Assembly: GCF_052116145.1 (NCBI RefSeq) | Contig: NZ_JBQKLQ010000002.1 | Location: 1-64,000, forward strand | Length of the DNA stretch: 64,000 nucleotides | Origin: Fundicoccus sp052116145 | GTDB lineage: Bacteria; Bacillota; Bacilli; Lactobacillales; Aerococcaceae | Direction: 5' to 3' | Part shown: one piece after another, positions 45,022 to 54,087 of the stretch | Layout: the number at the start of each line of letters is the position of its first letter | Numbering within the stretch: position 1 is the stretch's first letter | Notes under the pieces: generated by a model | What the model was told of the DNA's origin: nothing | Database searches by the model: none | Seen by the model: only the letters and a program-made list of their open reading frames with translations | Made by a program: the position numbers and the translations under genes

Positions 45022-46797
45022 TTAATCGATCTTTAGTTGATATTGCTTGATTTTTCGGTACAAGGTGGTCCGAGAAATATTCAGGGCGGTGGCGGTTTTC
45101 GATTTATGGTAATTGTGTTGTTTCAAAGTCTTCATGATTAGCTGTGCCTCCGAATTTTCCGGCTCCTTGTTTGGCTCCTCAGAGTCTGGCTGAAGTGACG
45201 TTAATTCAATCAGATCGATAATTGCTTGTTCCGTGGGTTCCTGATCCGGGTAAAAGACGTAGAGACGCTGTAAAAAGTTATTGAACTCTCGTACGTTACC
45301 ATACCAAGGATAGTTTACGGACACTTGATAAAGTTTATCCTTCCAACTTAACTGCCAGGCATTCTGCTCACAAAAGCGGTCAATCAGCGGTAATAAATCC
45401 TCCGTTCTGAGCCGCAAAGGTGGAATCTGGAGCGGGCACACGAACAGGCGGTAGTACAAATCTTCACGAAACTGCTTGCTGCCCACAGCTTGTTTGAGAT
45501 CCTGATTGCTCGCTGTAACGATGCGGAAATCTACATGGTATGATTGTGTGCTCCCAATGGGCGTCACCAATTTTTGCTCCAGCGCACGTAGTAGCGTCGC
45601 TTGCATCTTTAGGGACATACTATCTACCTCATCAAGAAATAGCGTACCCCCCTCAGCTAGGCGAATCTTTCCAAGATAACCCTCTTTGCTGGCCCCCGTA
45701 AAGGCCCCGGCAGCATAACCAAAGAGCTCACTTTCTAACAAGTTTTCACTCAATGAACCACAGTTGACACTGATTAGTGGACCGTCTTTGTATGGACTAT
45801 TGTAGTGAATCGTTTCCGCGATAATTTCTTTTCCACTACCTGACTCGCCTTTAATATGAATGGGCACAACGCTGTCAGCTGCTTGAAAAACTTGCTGTAA
45901 AAATGTTTGATATCCCTTATTCAAGCTAGGTACACCTGGGTAGTACTTATTTTCAGGTGTTTTTTTGGGGTAGAAGGTATATTTATAACCTATCAAATGG
46001 CTGTCATGATGGATCTTTTCTTTGTTAACTAAACCATTAAACTGTTTCACAAATTCTCGAATGTCCATCCCAACAAATAATTCCTCATAGCGCGTTAGTT
46101 CTTCGGGTAGAAATACAAGCTGATCTTTTTCATTACACAACACACTTTTGTTATCGTTACCGACAACATAAGTCAACAAGGCTTGATTTTGGTCCAGTCG
46201 ATACCTTAATAGGCGGTTGCTGACGCGTTCAACAATCAGTTGCACAAGCGCTTGTTGTCCGACATCTTCTTGCATATAAGTCGACATGTCAAGGACGCCA
46301 ACAAGTTGATCTTCATCAAATATCGGGCAGGCAAAGCAACTCCAATTATGAGAAGCAACCGCATAGTGTTCATAGCGCGATACCATCTGACTATTCTTTG
46401 ATTTAAGTGTCAGTGAAATGGCATTTGTCCCAACGTCTAACTCATTCCAACGGCTCCCTTCAAAAAAGCCAATACTATTTGCGTGAGTGATTGCACGAGG
46501 GTTCCCTTGACGCCACAAAATATATCCTTCCGGATCTGTCAAAATAAATAGGGACTCACTTTGCATAAGATAATTTGAGATTCTGTGAGCTTCTTCTTTG
46601 ACCAGTTCAATTAACTGATGATTGATCACTTGCTTTGAGGATAGTTCATCCATTTGTAAGATTGTCTGACTGTTCATTTGATAAGGGTTTAATTGTTCCT
46701 TACGGCATACTTCCCAAGAATTTGCTATTTTATCTGGCAATTCGTTAGTCTTAATTACTTTTTTTATCACATATTCTTTCCATAGCAACTCATTCAA
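45022..46797 (-). CDS. acoR: AcoR-type sigma-54-dependent activator
   Basis: This 591-residue enhancer-binding protein has an N-terminal GAF sensor (about 60-210; LFILTDPEGYILWRQG), a central AAA+ domain with Walker A GESGSGKE, the sigma-54-contacting GAFTGA loop and Walker B GGTLFLDEVD, and a C-terminal Fis-type helix-turn-helix (KSKTATALNISRTTLYRKIKQ). It should bind upstream of the clpB-aco promoter and activate RpoN polymerase when acetoin is sensed. The whole set is on the minus strand: rpoN, acoR, clpB, then acoL-acoA-acoB-acoC. Confidence 0.92.
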   Translation of the reverse strand: MNELLWKEYVIKKVIKTNELPDKIANSWEVCRKEQLNPYQMNSQTILQMDELSSKQVINHQLIELVKEEAHRISNYLMQSESLFILTDPEGYILWRQGNPRAITHANSIGFFEGSRWNELDVGTNAISLTLKSKNSQMVSRYEHYAVASHNWSCFACPIFDEDQLVGVLDMSTYMQEDVGQQALVQLIVERVSNRLLRYRLDQNQALLTYVVGNDNKSVLCNEKDQLVFLPEELTRYEELFVGMDIREFVKQFNGLVNKEKIHHDSHLIGYKYTFYPKKTPENKYYPGVPSLNKGYQTFLQQVFQAADSVVPIHIKGESGSGKEIIAETIHYNSPYKDGPLISVNCGSLSENLLESELFGYAAGAFTGASKEGYLGKIRLAEGGTLFLDEVDSMSLKMQATLLRALEQKLVTPIGSTQSYHVDFRIVTASNQDLKQAVGSKQFREDLYYRLFVCPLQIPPLRLRTEDLLPLIDRFCEQNAWQLSWKDKLYQVSVNYPWYGNVREFNNFLQRLYVFYPDQEPTEQAIIDLIELTSLQPDSEEPNKEPENSEAQLIMKTLKQHNYHKSKTATALNISRTTLYRKIKQYQLKID

Positions 46798-47067
46798 ATT
46801 AAATCACCTCTCAAGAACATTATATCCTGTCTTGACACATAAAGAAAGCGTTCCCAAAAACATTTATCAAGTGTTTTGAATAACCTACATAGGAAGTCCA
46901 ACGGACTATTGTGCGAGGCATATCAAGATAAGAGGTTATTGCGATGGCTTCTCGAAAAGGAAACGAGGATAGCCTAGCGTTTGCTATACGTATCTTGGGA
47001 TGACTCAAACATACTAGTCACAAAGACTCCTCGATTTGCCGAAAGCTGCCACTGGCTAGTGGGAACA
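46798..47067. other. Intergenic DNA upstream of acoR
   Basis: Contains the acoR leader, but no reading frame with protein character and no clear promoter. It joins the tandem array to the right. Confidence 0.4.
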
Positions 47068-47260
47068 AGCCCCTCGTCCGGTAAGCGAAGGAGCGATTAC
47101 TCCCTCGACAAACTAGCGAGGAAGTGATGACTCCCTCGGTCAACTTGCGAGGAGGTGATGACTCCCTCGAACAACTAGCGAGGAGGTGATGACTCCCTCG
47201 AACAACTAACGAGGAGGTGATGACTCCCTCGAACAACTAACGAGGAGGTGATGACTCCCT
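47068..47260. repeat. 31-bp tandem repeat array between acoR and rpoN
   Basis: ACTCCCT occurs at 47099, 47130, 47161, 47192, 47223 and 47254, a strict 31-bp period; a degenerate unit precedes. The three central units are nearly identical (CTCCCTCGAACAACTA, then CGAGGAGGTGATGA). Each has a CCTCG/CGAGG dyad. 31 is not a multiple of three, and the short minus-strand frame across it shows no family similarity, so it is not coding. Confidence 0.92.
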
Positions 47261-47323
47261 GGGCTAACTAGCCAACAAGCGCGAGAAAATTATTAGTCCT
47301 ATTTTGCCTGTAGGCTCTTCAAT

Positions 47324-48706
47324 TTACTTGATTTTACGCTGACGGGCAGGCATGATATCCAGTTGCTGGCGGTATTTACTGAGCGTGCGCCGTGCAAGCG
47401 GAAGCCCACTCTCTTTCAGCAGGTCAGCTAATTGTTGATCAGACAGCGGTTGACGCTTGTCCTCCTGGTCAATCAAGTCACGAATTTTCTGATGGATATC
47501 ATGCTGACTAACGCTAGCGCCATCACTGGTCTGAATGGCGGCCGTATTAATCAGCTGACTGAAAGGAAAAGTCCCAAAATCGGTATAAAAATATTTCCCC
47601 TGAATGGTTCGGCTAATCGTCGATGGACTAAAACCACAGGCTTGGGCAACCTGCGACATAGTCAAAGGCTCCACCTGATGGCCCTTTGACTGAAAAAAGC
47701 CTGACTGTGCATTAAACATCACCTGCGATACTTGCAGTAAAGTTTGCTCACGACGCTTCAGACTATTCATTACAGCCAAAGCCTCCTGTTTTTTAGCCTG
47801 GATATACTCCTGAAGCTCCTGATTTTCGACCTCAGACAACTCCTGAAAATAAGCACTATCGAAAGTCACTTCTGGCAAATTCTTCAAATTGTAACTCGCT
47901 TCAAAACCCGCTTGCGTGCGCCGAACATAGACATCCGGCTCTATAAACTGAGTGTACCCTTCACTAAAATGCGACATCGGAGCACGTGACAACACTTGAT
48001 AATAGGCGACTGTCTCTTGCACTTCAGCCAAAGACACCTCAAGTGCATCAGCTATTAACTGAAATTCCCGCTGAACCAACTCCGAAAAATAACTTTCTAA
48101 TATAACATATGCAATATTTGGGGCCGCATCATCATTTTCTGTCTGCAACATCCAGTATTCCCTGAGATCAGCCGAAGCGACACCTACCGGATCAAGCTGC
48201 TGCAGCAAGGTGATAGCGTCCACTAGTTCAATGGCCGTACAAGCCAGTTTCTCCTGAAGCAACTCCTGCGACTGAGTCAGAAAACCTTGCTCATCCAATT
48301 CATCCAATAAGGCCACCATTAAATCTCTCAAACGAGTCTGACGGTAACACATAATTTGGTCTAATAAAAATGTCTGCAAAGAATCCCGACTTTCATCTCT
48401 AAGCTGGCTAATCATCGCCTGATGACTATCTTCTCGGTCATAAGGCGTTGGATTGATATAGTCCAGCGAATTTTGCGTGACACTATCCGTAGCCAGCACC
48501 CCATCCATTGGATCGATTGTCAACATATGTCGCGTGTCCTCGACCTTCATTAAAGGATTTTCCAAGGCCATATCCAACAACATCTGACCTAAATCCTCTC
48601 GCACCACTTGCAATATCTGCAAAGACTGCTGCTGCTCAAAACTTAACTGCTGTGTCTGCTTTTGACTCTGCTCTTGGTTAAAGCCCATTCGATTATCGTA
48701 ACTCAT
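47324..48706 (-). CDS. rpoN: RNA polymerase sigma-54 factor
   Basis: This 460-residue sigma-54 has a glutamine-rich region I (QTQQLSFEQQQSLQILQ), the core-binding region, a helix-turn-helix (TMSQVAQACGFSPSTISRTIQ) and the RpoN box ARRTLSKYRQ near the C-terminus. It recognises -24/-12 promoters and needs an AAA+ activator. ATG at 48706 follows AGGGGG; the frame is open to 48763 but without family similarity. Adjacent to acoR, it suggests a small dedicated regulon; the clpB promoter is the only strong site I found here. Confidence 0.94.
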   Translation of the reverse strand: MSYDNRMGFNQEQSQKQTQQLSFEQQQSLQILQVVREDLGQMLLDMALENPLMKVEDTRHMLTIDPMDGVLATDSVTQNSLDYINPTPYDREDSHQAMISQLRDESRDSLQTFLLDQIMCYRQTRLRDLMVALLDELDEQGFLTQSQELLQEKLACTAIELVDAITLLQQLDPVGVASADLREYWMLQTENDDAAPNIAYVILESYFSELVQREFQLIADALEVSLAEVQETVAYYQVLSRAPMSHFSEGYTQFIEPDVYVRRTQAGFEASYNLKNLPEVTFDSAYFQELSEVENQELQEYIQAKKQEALAVMNSLKRREQTLLQVSQVMFNAQSGFFQSKGHQVEPLTMSQVAQACGFSPSTISRTIQGKYFYTDFGTFPFSQLINTAAIQTSDGASVSQHDIHQKIRDLIDQEDKRQPLSDQQLADLLKESGLPLARRTLSKYRQQLDIMPARQRKIK

Positions 48707-48888
48707 CCTCAACACCCCCTTATTCACTCCTCCATTATACCATAGGCATGAAAACCAAGACAAAGCCCCTCGCTTAAGATAATTTGCTTAGCTTGTCCGA
48801 TCCCCCAAGACTTCCCCCTCATCCCACCTTTGTAAATTAAGTCCAACCTATTATAATGACACTATGACAGAACTTACAAGGAGCTACT

Positions 48889-49356
48889 ATGAATCCATTT
48901 GAAATGACCGAAGAATTTCACCATACCTTTGACCTACGATTCCCAGCGAACCCACTGCTTTTAAGGTCGAAGAGATCGTTGAGTTTGCCTACAGCATCAG
49001 TTACAATAACCCTGATACGTTCGAAGCAGCTGTCGACAGCTTGCACGAAGCCATCGACAAAGCCAAGGACAGAATACTGACACAAAATCGTCAGGTCACG
49101 GATCCTTTAGTCGAACAAATCGATGCGCTAAGTGATTTGCTGTACTTCACTTACGGTTCTTTCTCTTTACTTGGTGTCAATCCTGACAATCATTCGCCAA
49201 GCGAATATGGGTAAACTATTCCCGGATGGGCAGCCGCTTTACGATCCAATCACTCATAAAGTTTTAAAACCCAATAATTGGGAACATGACTATGCGCCCG
49301 AGGAGAAAATTAAACAAGAGATTCAGCGCCAAACAAGAGAAGGTAAATTTGAATAG
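48889..49356 (+). pseudogene. MazG/PRA-PH-like hydrolase, broken copy
   Basis: Starts MNPFEMTEEFHHTFD after AGGAG, then shifts frame. About 36 bases are missing where the intact copies read QKKTIDRASF. The frame then encodes VEEIVEFAYSIS through LLGVNP and is broken again before QANMGKLFPDG. The last 80 bases of the gene, and about 40 bases after the stop, are virtually identical to the copy at 36046, indicating recent copying or gene conversion. Confidence 0.85.
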
Positions 49357-49398
49357 GATTTCTTGTTAATATATGGTTTATTTTTTTATCTTGAATTG

Positions 49399-49815
49399 TC
49401 AAATTAAGTGCAACACGTTGTCAAAGAAGAGCTCATAAGGTGTTTTCCAACCTAAGCACTTACGCGAACGTTTATTTAGTTTTTCAATACAAGTATTGAT
49501 GTAATCTGTTAAACAGCTTGTTAGATTTTCTTTTTTGGAAAGTACTCTCTTAGTAGTCCATTTGTATTTTCATTTGTTCTTCTTTGCCAAGGGGCATGAG
49601 GGTCTGCGAAGTAAAAAGGGATGTTATCTAAATATTGAGTGACTTCTCGATGTTTTGAAAATTCTTTTCCACGGTCTGGAGTAATGGATTTTCTTTTACT
49701 ATTCGGTAGAGCAGCTAGTAAATTAATGACTGAATCACGCGCGTAGGTCGCAACCTTTTTATCAATTTTATTCGCCAGTAAAAATCGTGTTTTTCGGTCA
49801 GTAAGCGTGACTTAA
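49399..49815 (-). pseudogene. IS30-family transposase, C-terminal fragment
   Basis: The minus strand encodes VTLTDRKTRFLLANKI, then TPDRGKEFSKH (second catalytic Asp) and WQRRTNENTNGLLREYFPK (catalytic Glu), typical of IS30. A frameshift in the A-run after FPK (near 49545) breaks the frame before LNKRSRKCLGWKTPYELF. The N-terminal part is absent. A terminal-repeat-like sequence (GTCAAATTAAGTGCAACA) marks the right IS end near 49398. Confidence 0.85.
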
Positions 49816-49841
49816 CAGCCCTCTTAAATTAAAATAACCAC

Positions 49842-49875
49842 AAAAAAAATGTCAGTAAGCTTTAGCCAACTGACA
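49842..49875 (-). terminator. Terminator of the alpha-glucosidase operon
   Basis: TGTCAGTTGGC, loop TAAA, GCTTACTGACA on the minus strand, followed by eight T. It starts 14 bp after the stop codon. Confidence 0.87.
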
Positions 49876-49889
49876 CTTTTCAATGGATA

Positions 49890-51512
49890 TTATTTGGTTT
49901 TCACAACAAATGCTTGCCAAGGTTTCAGTATAATATTCCCAAGCGAGTTAATCTCATCTTCCGAGTTCTGGATAATTATATGATCAATAGAATCTTCTGA
50001 AGAAAATTCATTCGGTTCATCAGATAAGTTCGCTACTACTAGCCATCTTTCACCCTCATACTCACGGTAATAACTAAACACATTATCTGCTGTATCCAAC
50101 AATTTAAAGCTCCCCCAAACGATGATGGGATGATCTTTCCGCAATTGAATCAAGTCTTTGTAAGTATAAAAAATAGAGTTCGGATCCTTTAAAGCGGCTT
50201 CAACGTTGATATCTCGAAAATTTTCATTTAATGCAAGCCAAGGTTTACCTGTAGTAAATCCTCCATTTTCACTCATATCCCAAGCAATCGGACGGCGAGC
50301 ATTGTCTCGGCCTTTCGCATTGATTGACTCAATGATTTCTGCCTTATTAAAGCCATTTGCTAGACGTTCACTGTACATGTTGACTGTTTCAATATCAGCT
50401 GCTTCGCGAATATCCTTAATGGCAGTATTAGTCATGCCAATTTCTTCGCCTTGGTATATATAAGGTGTACCTTTCATCATATGTAGGAGAATGGCAAATG
50501 ATTTTGCACTCTGAATTCGATACTCTTGATCATTGCCCCAGCGTGAAATTATGCGAGGTAAATCGTGATTGTTCCAGAATAATGAGTTCCACCCTTCGTC
50601 ACCTAACTCAGTTTGCCATTTAGTCAGAACTTCTTTGAGTTCTGACATTTTAATGGGCCTTAAATCCCATTTTTCTTTGCCTTCTTGCTGATCTAAGCCA
50701 ATATGTTCGAATTGAAAGACCATGGACAGTTCTTGACGCTCAGGGTTAGAATACAGCTTGGCAATTTCTGGTGTGGCACCCCAAGTTTCACCAACCGTTA
50801 GTAAATCGTGTTTACCAAAGGTTGCTTGATTCATTTCTTGAAGATAATCATGTAATTTAGGTCCATTTCCCGTGATACCCTCTAAAGGTTTTTTACCGAC
50901 CAAGTCGATAACATCCATTCGGAAACCACCTATTCCTTTATCAATCCAAAAATTCATCATATCGTAGATAGCTTGGCGAACCTTTTGATTTTCCCAATTC
51001 AAATCAGGCTGTTTTTGACTAAACAAATGCAGGTAGTATTGACCGCTTGCTTCGTCAAATTTCCAGGCAGGGCCAGAAAAAGTTGATTTAAGATCGTTTG
51101 GTACGCTCCCGTCAGAAGTAGGATCTGCCCAAACATAGTAATCACGGTATGGATTTTCTTTACTCTTTTTGGCTTCAATAAACCATTGATGTTCATCTGA
51201 CGTATGATTGACTACTAGATCCATGACAATTTTTATATTGCGTTTGTTAGCTTCAAACAGAAACTCTTCCATTTCTTCCATCGTGCCAAATTCTTCCATT
51301 ATTGCTTCGTAATCTGAGATATCATAGCCATTATCATCATTAGGTGATTGGTAAACTGGCGATAACCAAATGGCTCCAATTCCTAAATTCTGTAAATAAT
51401 CTAACTTTTCAATTATCCCTCTAATGTCTCCAATACCATCTCCATTACTATCTTTAAAACTTCTTGGATAAATTTGGTAAACGACAATTTCTTGCCACCA
51501 ATGTTTCGACAT
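49890..51512 (-). CDS. GH13 alpha-glucosidase (oligo-1,6-glucosidase type)
   Basis: This 540-residue intracellular GH13 enzyme has WWQEIVVYQIYPRSFKDSNGDG, the calcium/substrate loop DLVVNHTSDEH, nucleophile Asp in GFRMDVID, acid Glu in VGETWG and the third carboxylate in NNHDLPR. The Val after the nucleophile points to alpha-1,6 linkages, as in dextran glucosidase/isomaltase (established rule for GH13_31). ATG at 51512 sits 7 bases after AGGAG, better than the ATG two codons earlier. It degrades sugars imported by the adjacent permease. Confidence 0.93.
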   Translation of the reverse strand: MSKHWWQEIVVYQIYPRSFKDSNGDGIGDIRGIIEKLDYLQNLGIGAIWLSPVYQSPNDDNGYDISDYEAIMEEFGTMEEMEEFLFEANKRNIKIVMDLVVNHTSDEHQWFIEAKKSKENPYRDYYVWADPTSDGSVPNDLKSTFSGPAWKFDEASGQYYLHLFSQKQPDLNWENQKVRQAIYDMMNFWIDKGIGGFRMDVIDLVGKKPLEGITGNGPKLHDYLQEMNQATFGKHDLLTVGETWGATPEIAKLYSNPERQELSMVFQFEHIGLDQQEGKEKWDLRPIKMSELKEVLTKWQTELGDEGWNSLFWNNHDLPRIISRWGNDQEYRIQSAKSFAILLHMMKGTPYIYQGEEIGMTNTAIKDIREAADIETVNMYSERLANGFNKAEIIESINAKGRDNARRPIAWDMSENGGFTTGKPWLALNENFRDINVEAALKDPNSIFYTYKDLIQLRKDHPIIVWGSFKLLDTADNVFSYYREYEGERWLVVANLSDEPNEFSSEDSIDHIIIQNSEDEINSLGNIILKPWQAFVVKTK

Positions 51513-51547
51513 ATTCATTCTCCTATCGTATTTACGAATTATATTGT

Positions 51548-52186
51548 TTAATTGTGACTAATTGTTGAATTTTCAAAGCGCTTAAAGAAAGCGAGTAGTA
51601 AAAAAGTTCTTAAGAAATGAATAAAGCTGAGTCCCAAGAACATACTTATATAGATGCCAAAAACAAATAAATAATTTGACAATAACATCAAAACAAAGGG
51701 GAGGCAGAAAGCTAGCATCAACAAGCTACTAGTCAATGGATAGTTGATTGCTAACTTTAAGGTGTTTAAACTCGCTTGCTTGAGCGAGTCATCATACCGT
51801 GATAAGTAGTAAAAGATAAACTGCATGTAATTTATGACAATAAGAGTGACGATCGCTACGCCTATGGTCATCCAACTGTCTAGCTGATTAAATGTGGCCA
51901 GGTATAGCCAGTTAGTAATCAAGATGCTTGAAATTAGTAGGATACCTAACCAAGCAATCGTGCTTTGCTTGAACCTTTTCTTAAACACTTCCAAATAGGT
52001 TGAGACAATTCGTGTTTCACCTTGTGTGATGATACGCGTTGTGACAGCAAAAGCAGCTGCTTGACTCGCACCGATTGTCACAATCGGCAGGCTGGTAATA
52101 ATCATCAATAAATTAAGTACCATCAAGCTCCAGACCTTCATCATAATACGGTAGAAAGTACCGTTAAGTCTAAATAATTCTTGCAT
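51548..52186 (-). CDS. DUF624 (YesL-like) membrane protein
   Basis: This 212-residue protein with about five membrane helices matches the YesL/DUF624 family (LNLLMIITSLPIVTIGAS, then a cytoplasmic loop ending in FKQSTIAWLGILL). Such proteins are commonly encoded with LplB/LplC-type oligosaccharide permeases; their function is unknown. It starts 6 bp after the permease gene. Confidence 0.85.
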   Translation of the reverse strand: MQELFRLNGTFYRIMMKVWSLMVLNLLMIITSLPIVTIGASQAAAFAVTTRIITQGETRIVSTYLEVFKKRFKQSTIAWLGILLISSILITNWLYLATFNQLDSWMTIGVAIVTLIVINYMQFIFYYLSRYDDSLKQASLNTLKLAINYPLTSSLLMLAFCLPFVLMLLSNYLFVFGIYISMFLGLSFIHFLRTFLLLAFFKRFENSTISHN

Positions 52187-52192
52187 ACTTTA

Positions 52193-53080
52193 TCACTCCT
52201 TCACTGCACCCACAACAATTCCTTGCACGAAATATTTTTGTAAGAATGGGTAAATCACTAATAGCGGAATGATTGCGATAACTATCTTGGCTGCATTGAG
52301 GTTTCGATTTGAAACGGCTAGTAGGCTTTGTAGTTGTTCTGATGACATACCTGCGCTATTTCGTAAAGTTTCCGCAATATTGACACTTAATGATTGGATG
52401 TAGGTCATCAATGGATAATTCTCGACTTTAGTCATGTAAATCAAACCGCCGAAAAAATCGTTCCAGCTTCCGACGATACTAAAGAGTGATACCGTCGCAA
52501 GTGAAGGCAGAGAAATCGGTACATAAATTCTAGTTAGTACAGTCCATGAATTTGCTCCATCCAGTAAGGCCGACTCTTCTAATGATTTGGGCACCCCACG
52601 GAAAAAGTTCATGACTAAAATAACGCTACCTAATGGTACGGCGCCAGGTAGAATAAGTGACCATACGCTATTAATGAGCCCTAAGTTACGAACAATCAAA
52701 TAAGTTGGAATCATCCCTCCATTGAATAACATCGCAAAGATTATCAAGTTCATGAAGAATTTTCTTGAATAGAAAACTTCTTTAGATTTTGACAATGGGT
52801 AAGCGAGCGTAATAATGAGAAGTAGGTTTAGTATTAAGGCTGCTACCACTCTAAAAACAGAAATTCCAAAAGAACGCCAGAATTGAGAGTCATTCATTAT
52901 TCTTTCATATGCCGCGAAAGTAAACTCAACCGGCCAGAGACCGACTCTGTTAGCAGCCGCAGCCTGAGAGCTACTTAAAGATAGCGAGACAACGTTCAAC
53001 AGTGGAATTAAACAAGATAATGTCAATAAAATCACTATTGTGTATATAATGAATAGACGAATGCCAAATTTTTCTTTCAT
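52193..53080 (-). CDS. Carbohydrate ABC permease, LplC/YtcP-like
   Basis: This 295-residue inner-membrane permease has six helices. The coupling motif EESALLDGANSWTVLTRIYV (EAA loop) contacts the ATPase. The extended CUT1 N-terminus FTIxxx-like SLSSSQAAAANRVGLWPVEF is typical of LplC. No ATPase is encoded nearby, so a shared MsmX-type ATPase is expected. It follows the LplB-like gene by 20 bp. Confidence 0.93.
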   Translation of the reverse strand: MKEKFGIRLFIIYTIVILLTLSCLIPLLNVVSLSLSSSQAAAANRVGLWPVEFTFAAYERIMNDSQFWRSFGISVFRVVAALILNLLLIITLAYPLSKSKEVFYSRKFFMNLIIFAMLFNGGMIPTYLIVRNLGLINSVWSLILPGAVPLGSVILVMNFFRGVPKSLEESALLDGANSWTVLTRIYVPISLPSLATVSLFSIVGSWNDFFGGLIYMTKVENYPLMTYIQSLSVNIAETLRNSAGMSSEQLQSLLAVSNRNLNAAKIVIAIIPLLVIYPFLQKYFVQGIVVGAVKE

Positions 53081-53100
53081 CTAAATTACTCCTTTCTAGA

Positions 53101-54012
53101 CTAAAACATTACCCGGTTAGTAGTTTTTTCTGCTACCTTGTTAGAGCCAAACACTAGAAATAAACCGACAATGGAACGTATTAAACCTACTGCTGCACCT
53201 AAACTATAGTCACGTCCAATAAGTCCAATTCTATAAATGTAGGTATCTAACACATCACCACTTGCATAAACTGGTGGTGAATATAAGTTATAGACTTGAT
53301 CGAAGCCAGCACTTAAAATTCCAGGTAATGCGAGAATCGTCATCAGAATAATATAGGGCAACATACCTGGTAACGTCACATGTCTAACTTGTTGCAACCA
53401 GCTAGCACCATCCATCTTCGCAGCCTCATAAGTTCCAGGGTCAATCGACGTAATAGCGGCCAAGAATATAATTGAACTATAGCCGAAGCCTTTCCAGACA
53501 TCCGTCCAGATTAACAGATGAGGAAAAACCTTATTACTCCCTAAAAAATTGATGGGATTCAGGCCAATACTCTGCAGAATTTGGTTGACAGTACCGTCTA
53601 AACTAAACAAGTTCACAACTACTGAAGCTAAAATTACCCATGATAAAAAGTGTGGCAAATAGACAATCGTTTGTAGAGATTTCTTAAACCATTTTACTCG
53701 AATTTCATTTAATAGAATTGCAAAAATAATTGGGATAATGGTATTTAGAATAATTTTCCCTAAGGCGATAAAGATGGTATTGTAAGTAACTTGCCAAATA
53801 TCAGGCAACGTGAAAACATATTTAAAATTATCTAACCAGACAAATTCTGAATTTAAAAAGCCCTTTGCTGGTACAAAATCTTGAAAAGCCATCACGAGCC
53901 CAAACATAGGGGCATAAGAAAAAATTAGTAAGAATATCATTCCTGGAGCGACCATTGCTAAAAAGAGCCATTGATTCTTAGAGAACCAATTTTTTCTTTT
54001 TCTCTTTTCCAT
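53101..54012 (-). CDS. Carbohydrate ABC permease, LplB-like
   Basis: This 303-residue permease has six helices, the LplB marker region MFGLVMAFQDFVPAKGF and the coupling loop YEAAKMDGASWLQQVRHVTL. It forms a heterodimer with the following LplC-like protein. ATG at 54012 (MEKRKRKNW) follows GGAG; an in-frame start at 54051 falls within the upstream hairpin and is less likely. Confidence 0.92.
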   Translation of the reverse strand: MEKRKRKNWFSKNQWLFLAMVAPGMIFLLIFSYAPMFGLVMAFQDFVPAKGFLNSEFVWLDNFKYVFTLPDIWQVTYNTIFIALGKIILNTIIPIIFAILLNEIRVKWFKKSLQTIVYLPHFLSWVILASVVVNLFSLDGTVNQILQSIGLNPINFLGSNKVFPHLLIWTDVWKGFGYSSIIFLAAITSIDPGTYEAAKMDGASWLQQVRHVTLPGMLPYIILMTILALPGILSAGFDQVYNLYSPPVYASGDVLDTYIYRIGLIGRDYSLGAAVGLIRSIVGLFLVFGSNKVAEKTTNRVMF

Positions 54013-54046
54013 ATTTTTGTCTCCTTCTCCTATAATTGTAGAATAG

Positions 54047-54071
54047 AGCATTTCATTGACAATGAAATGCT
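54047..54071. promoter_or_regulatory. Intercistronic hairpin between binding protein and permease genes
   Basis: Perfect 11-bp stem AGCATTTCATT / AATGAAATGCT with a 3-base loop and no long T-run. Such hairpins raise the binding protein:permease ratio by partial termination or mRNA protection. Confidence 0.7.
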
Positions 54072-54087
54072 TTATTCTAGTCTACAA

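Noticed and set aside
47018..47236. 72-codon minus-strand frame across the 31-bp tandem repeat
   Set aside because: The period is not a multiple of three, so the peptide is only an accidental reading of the repeat.
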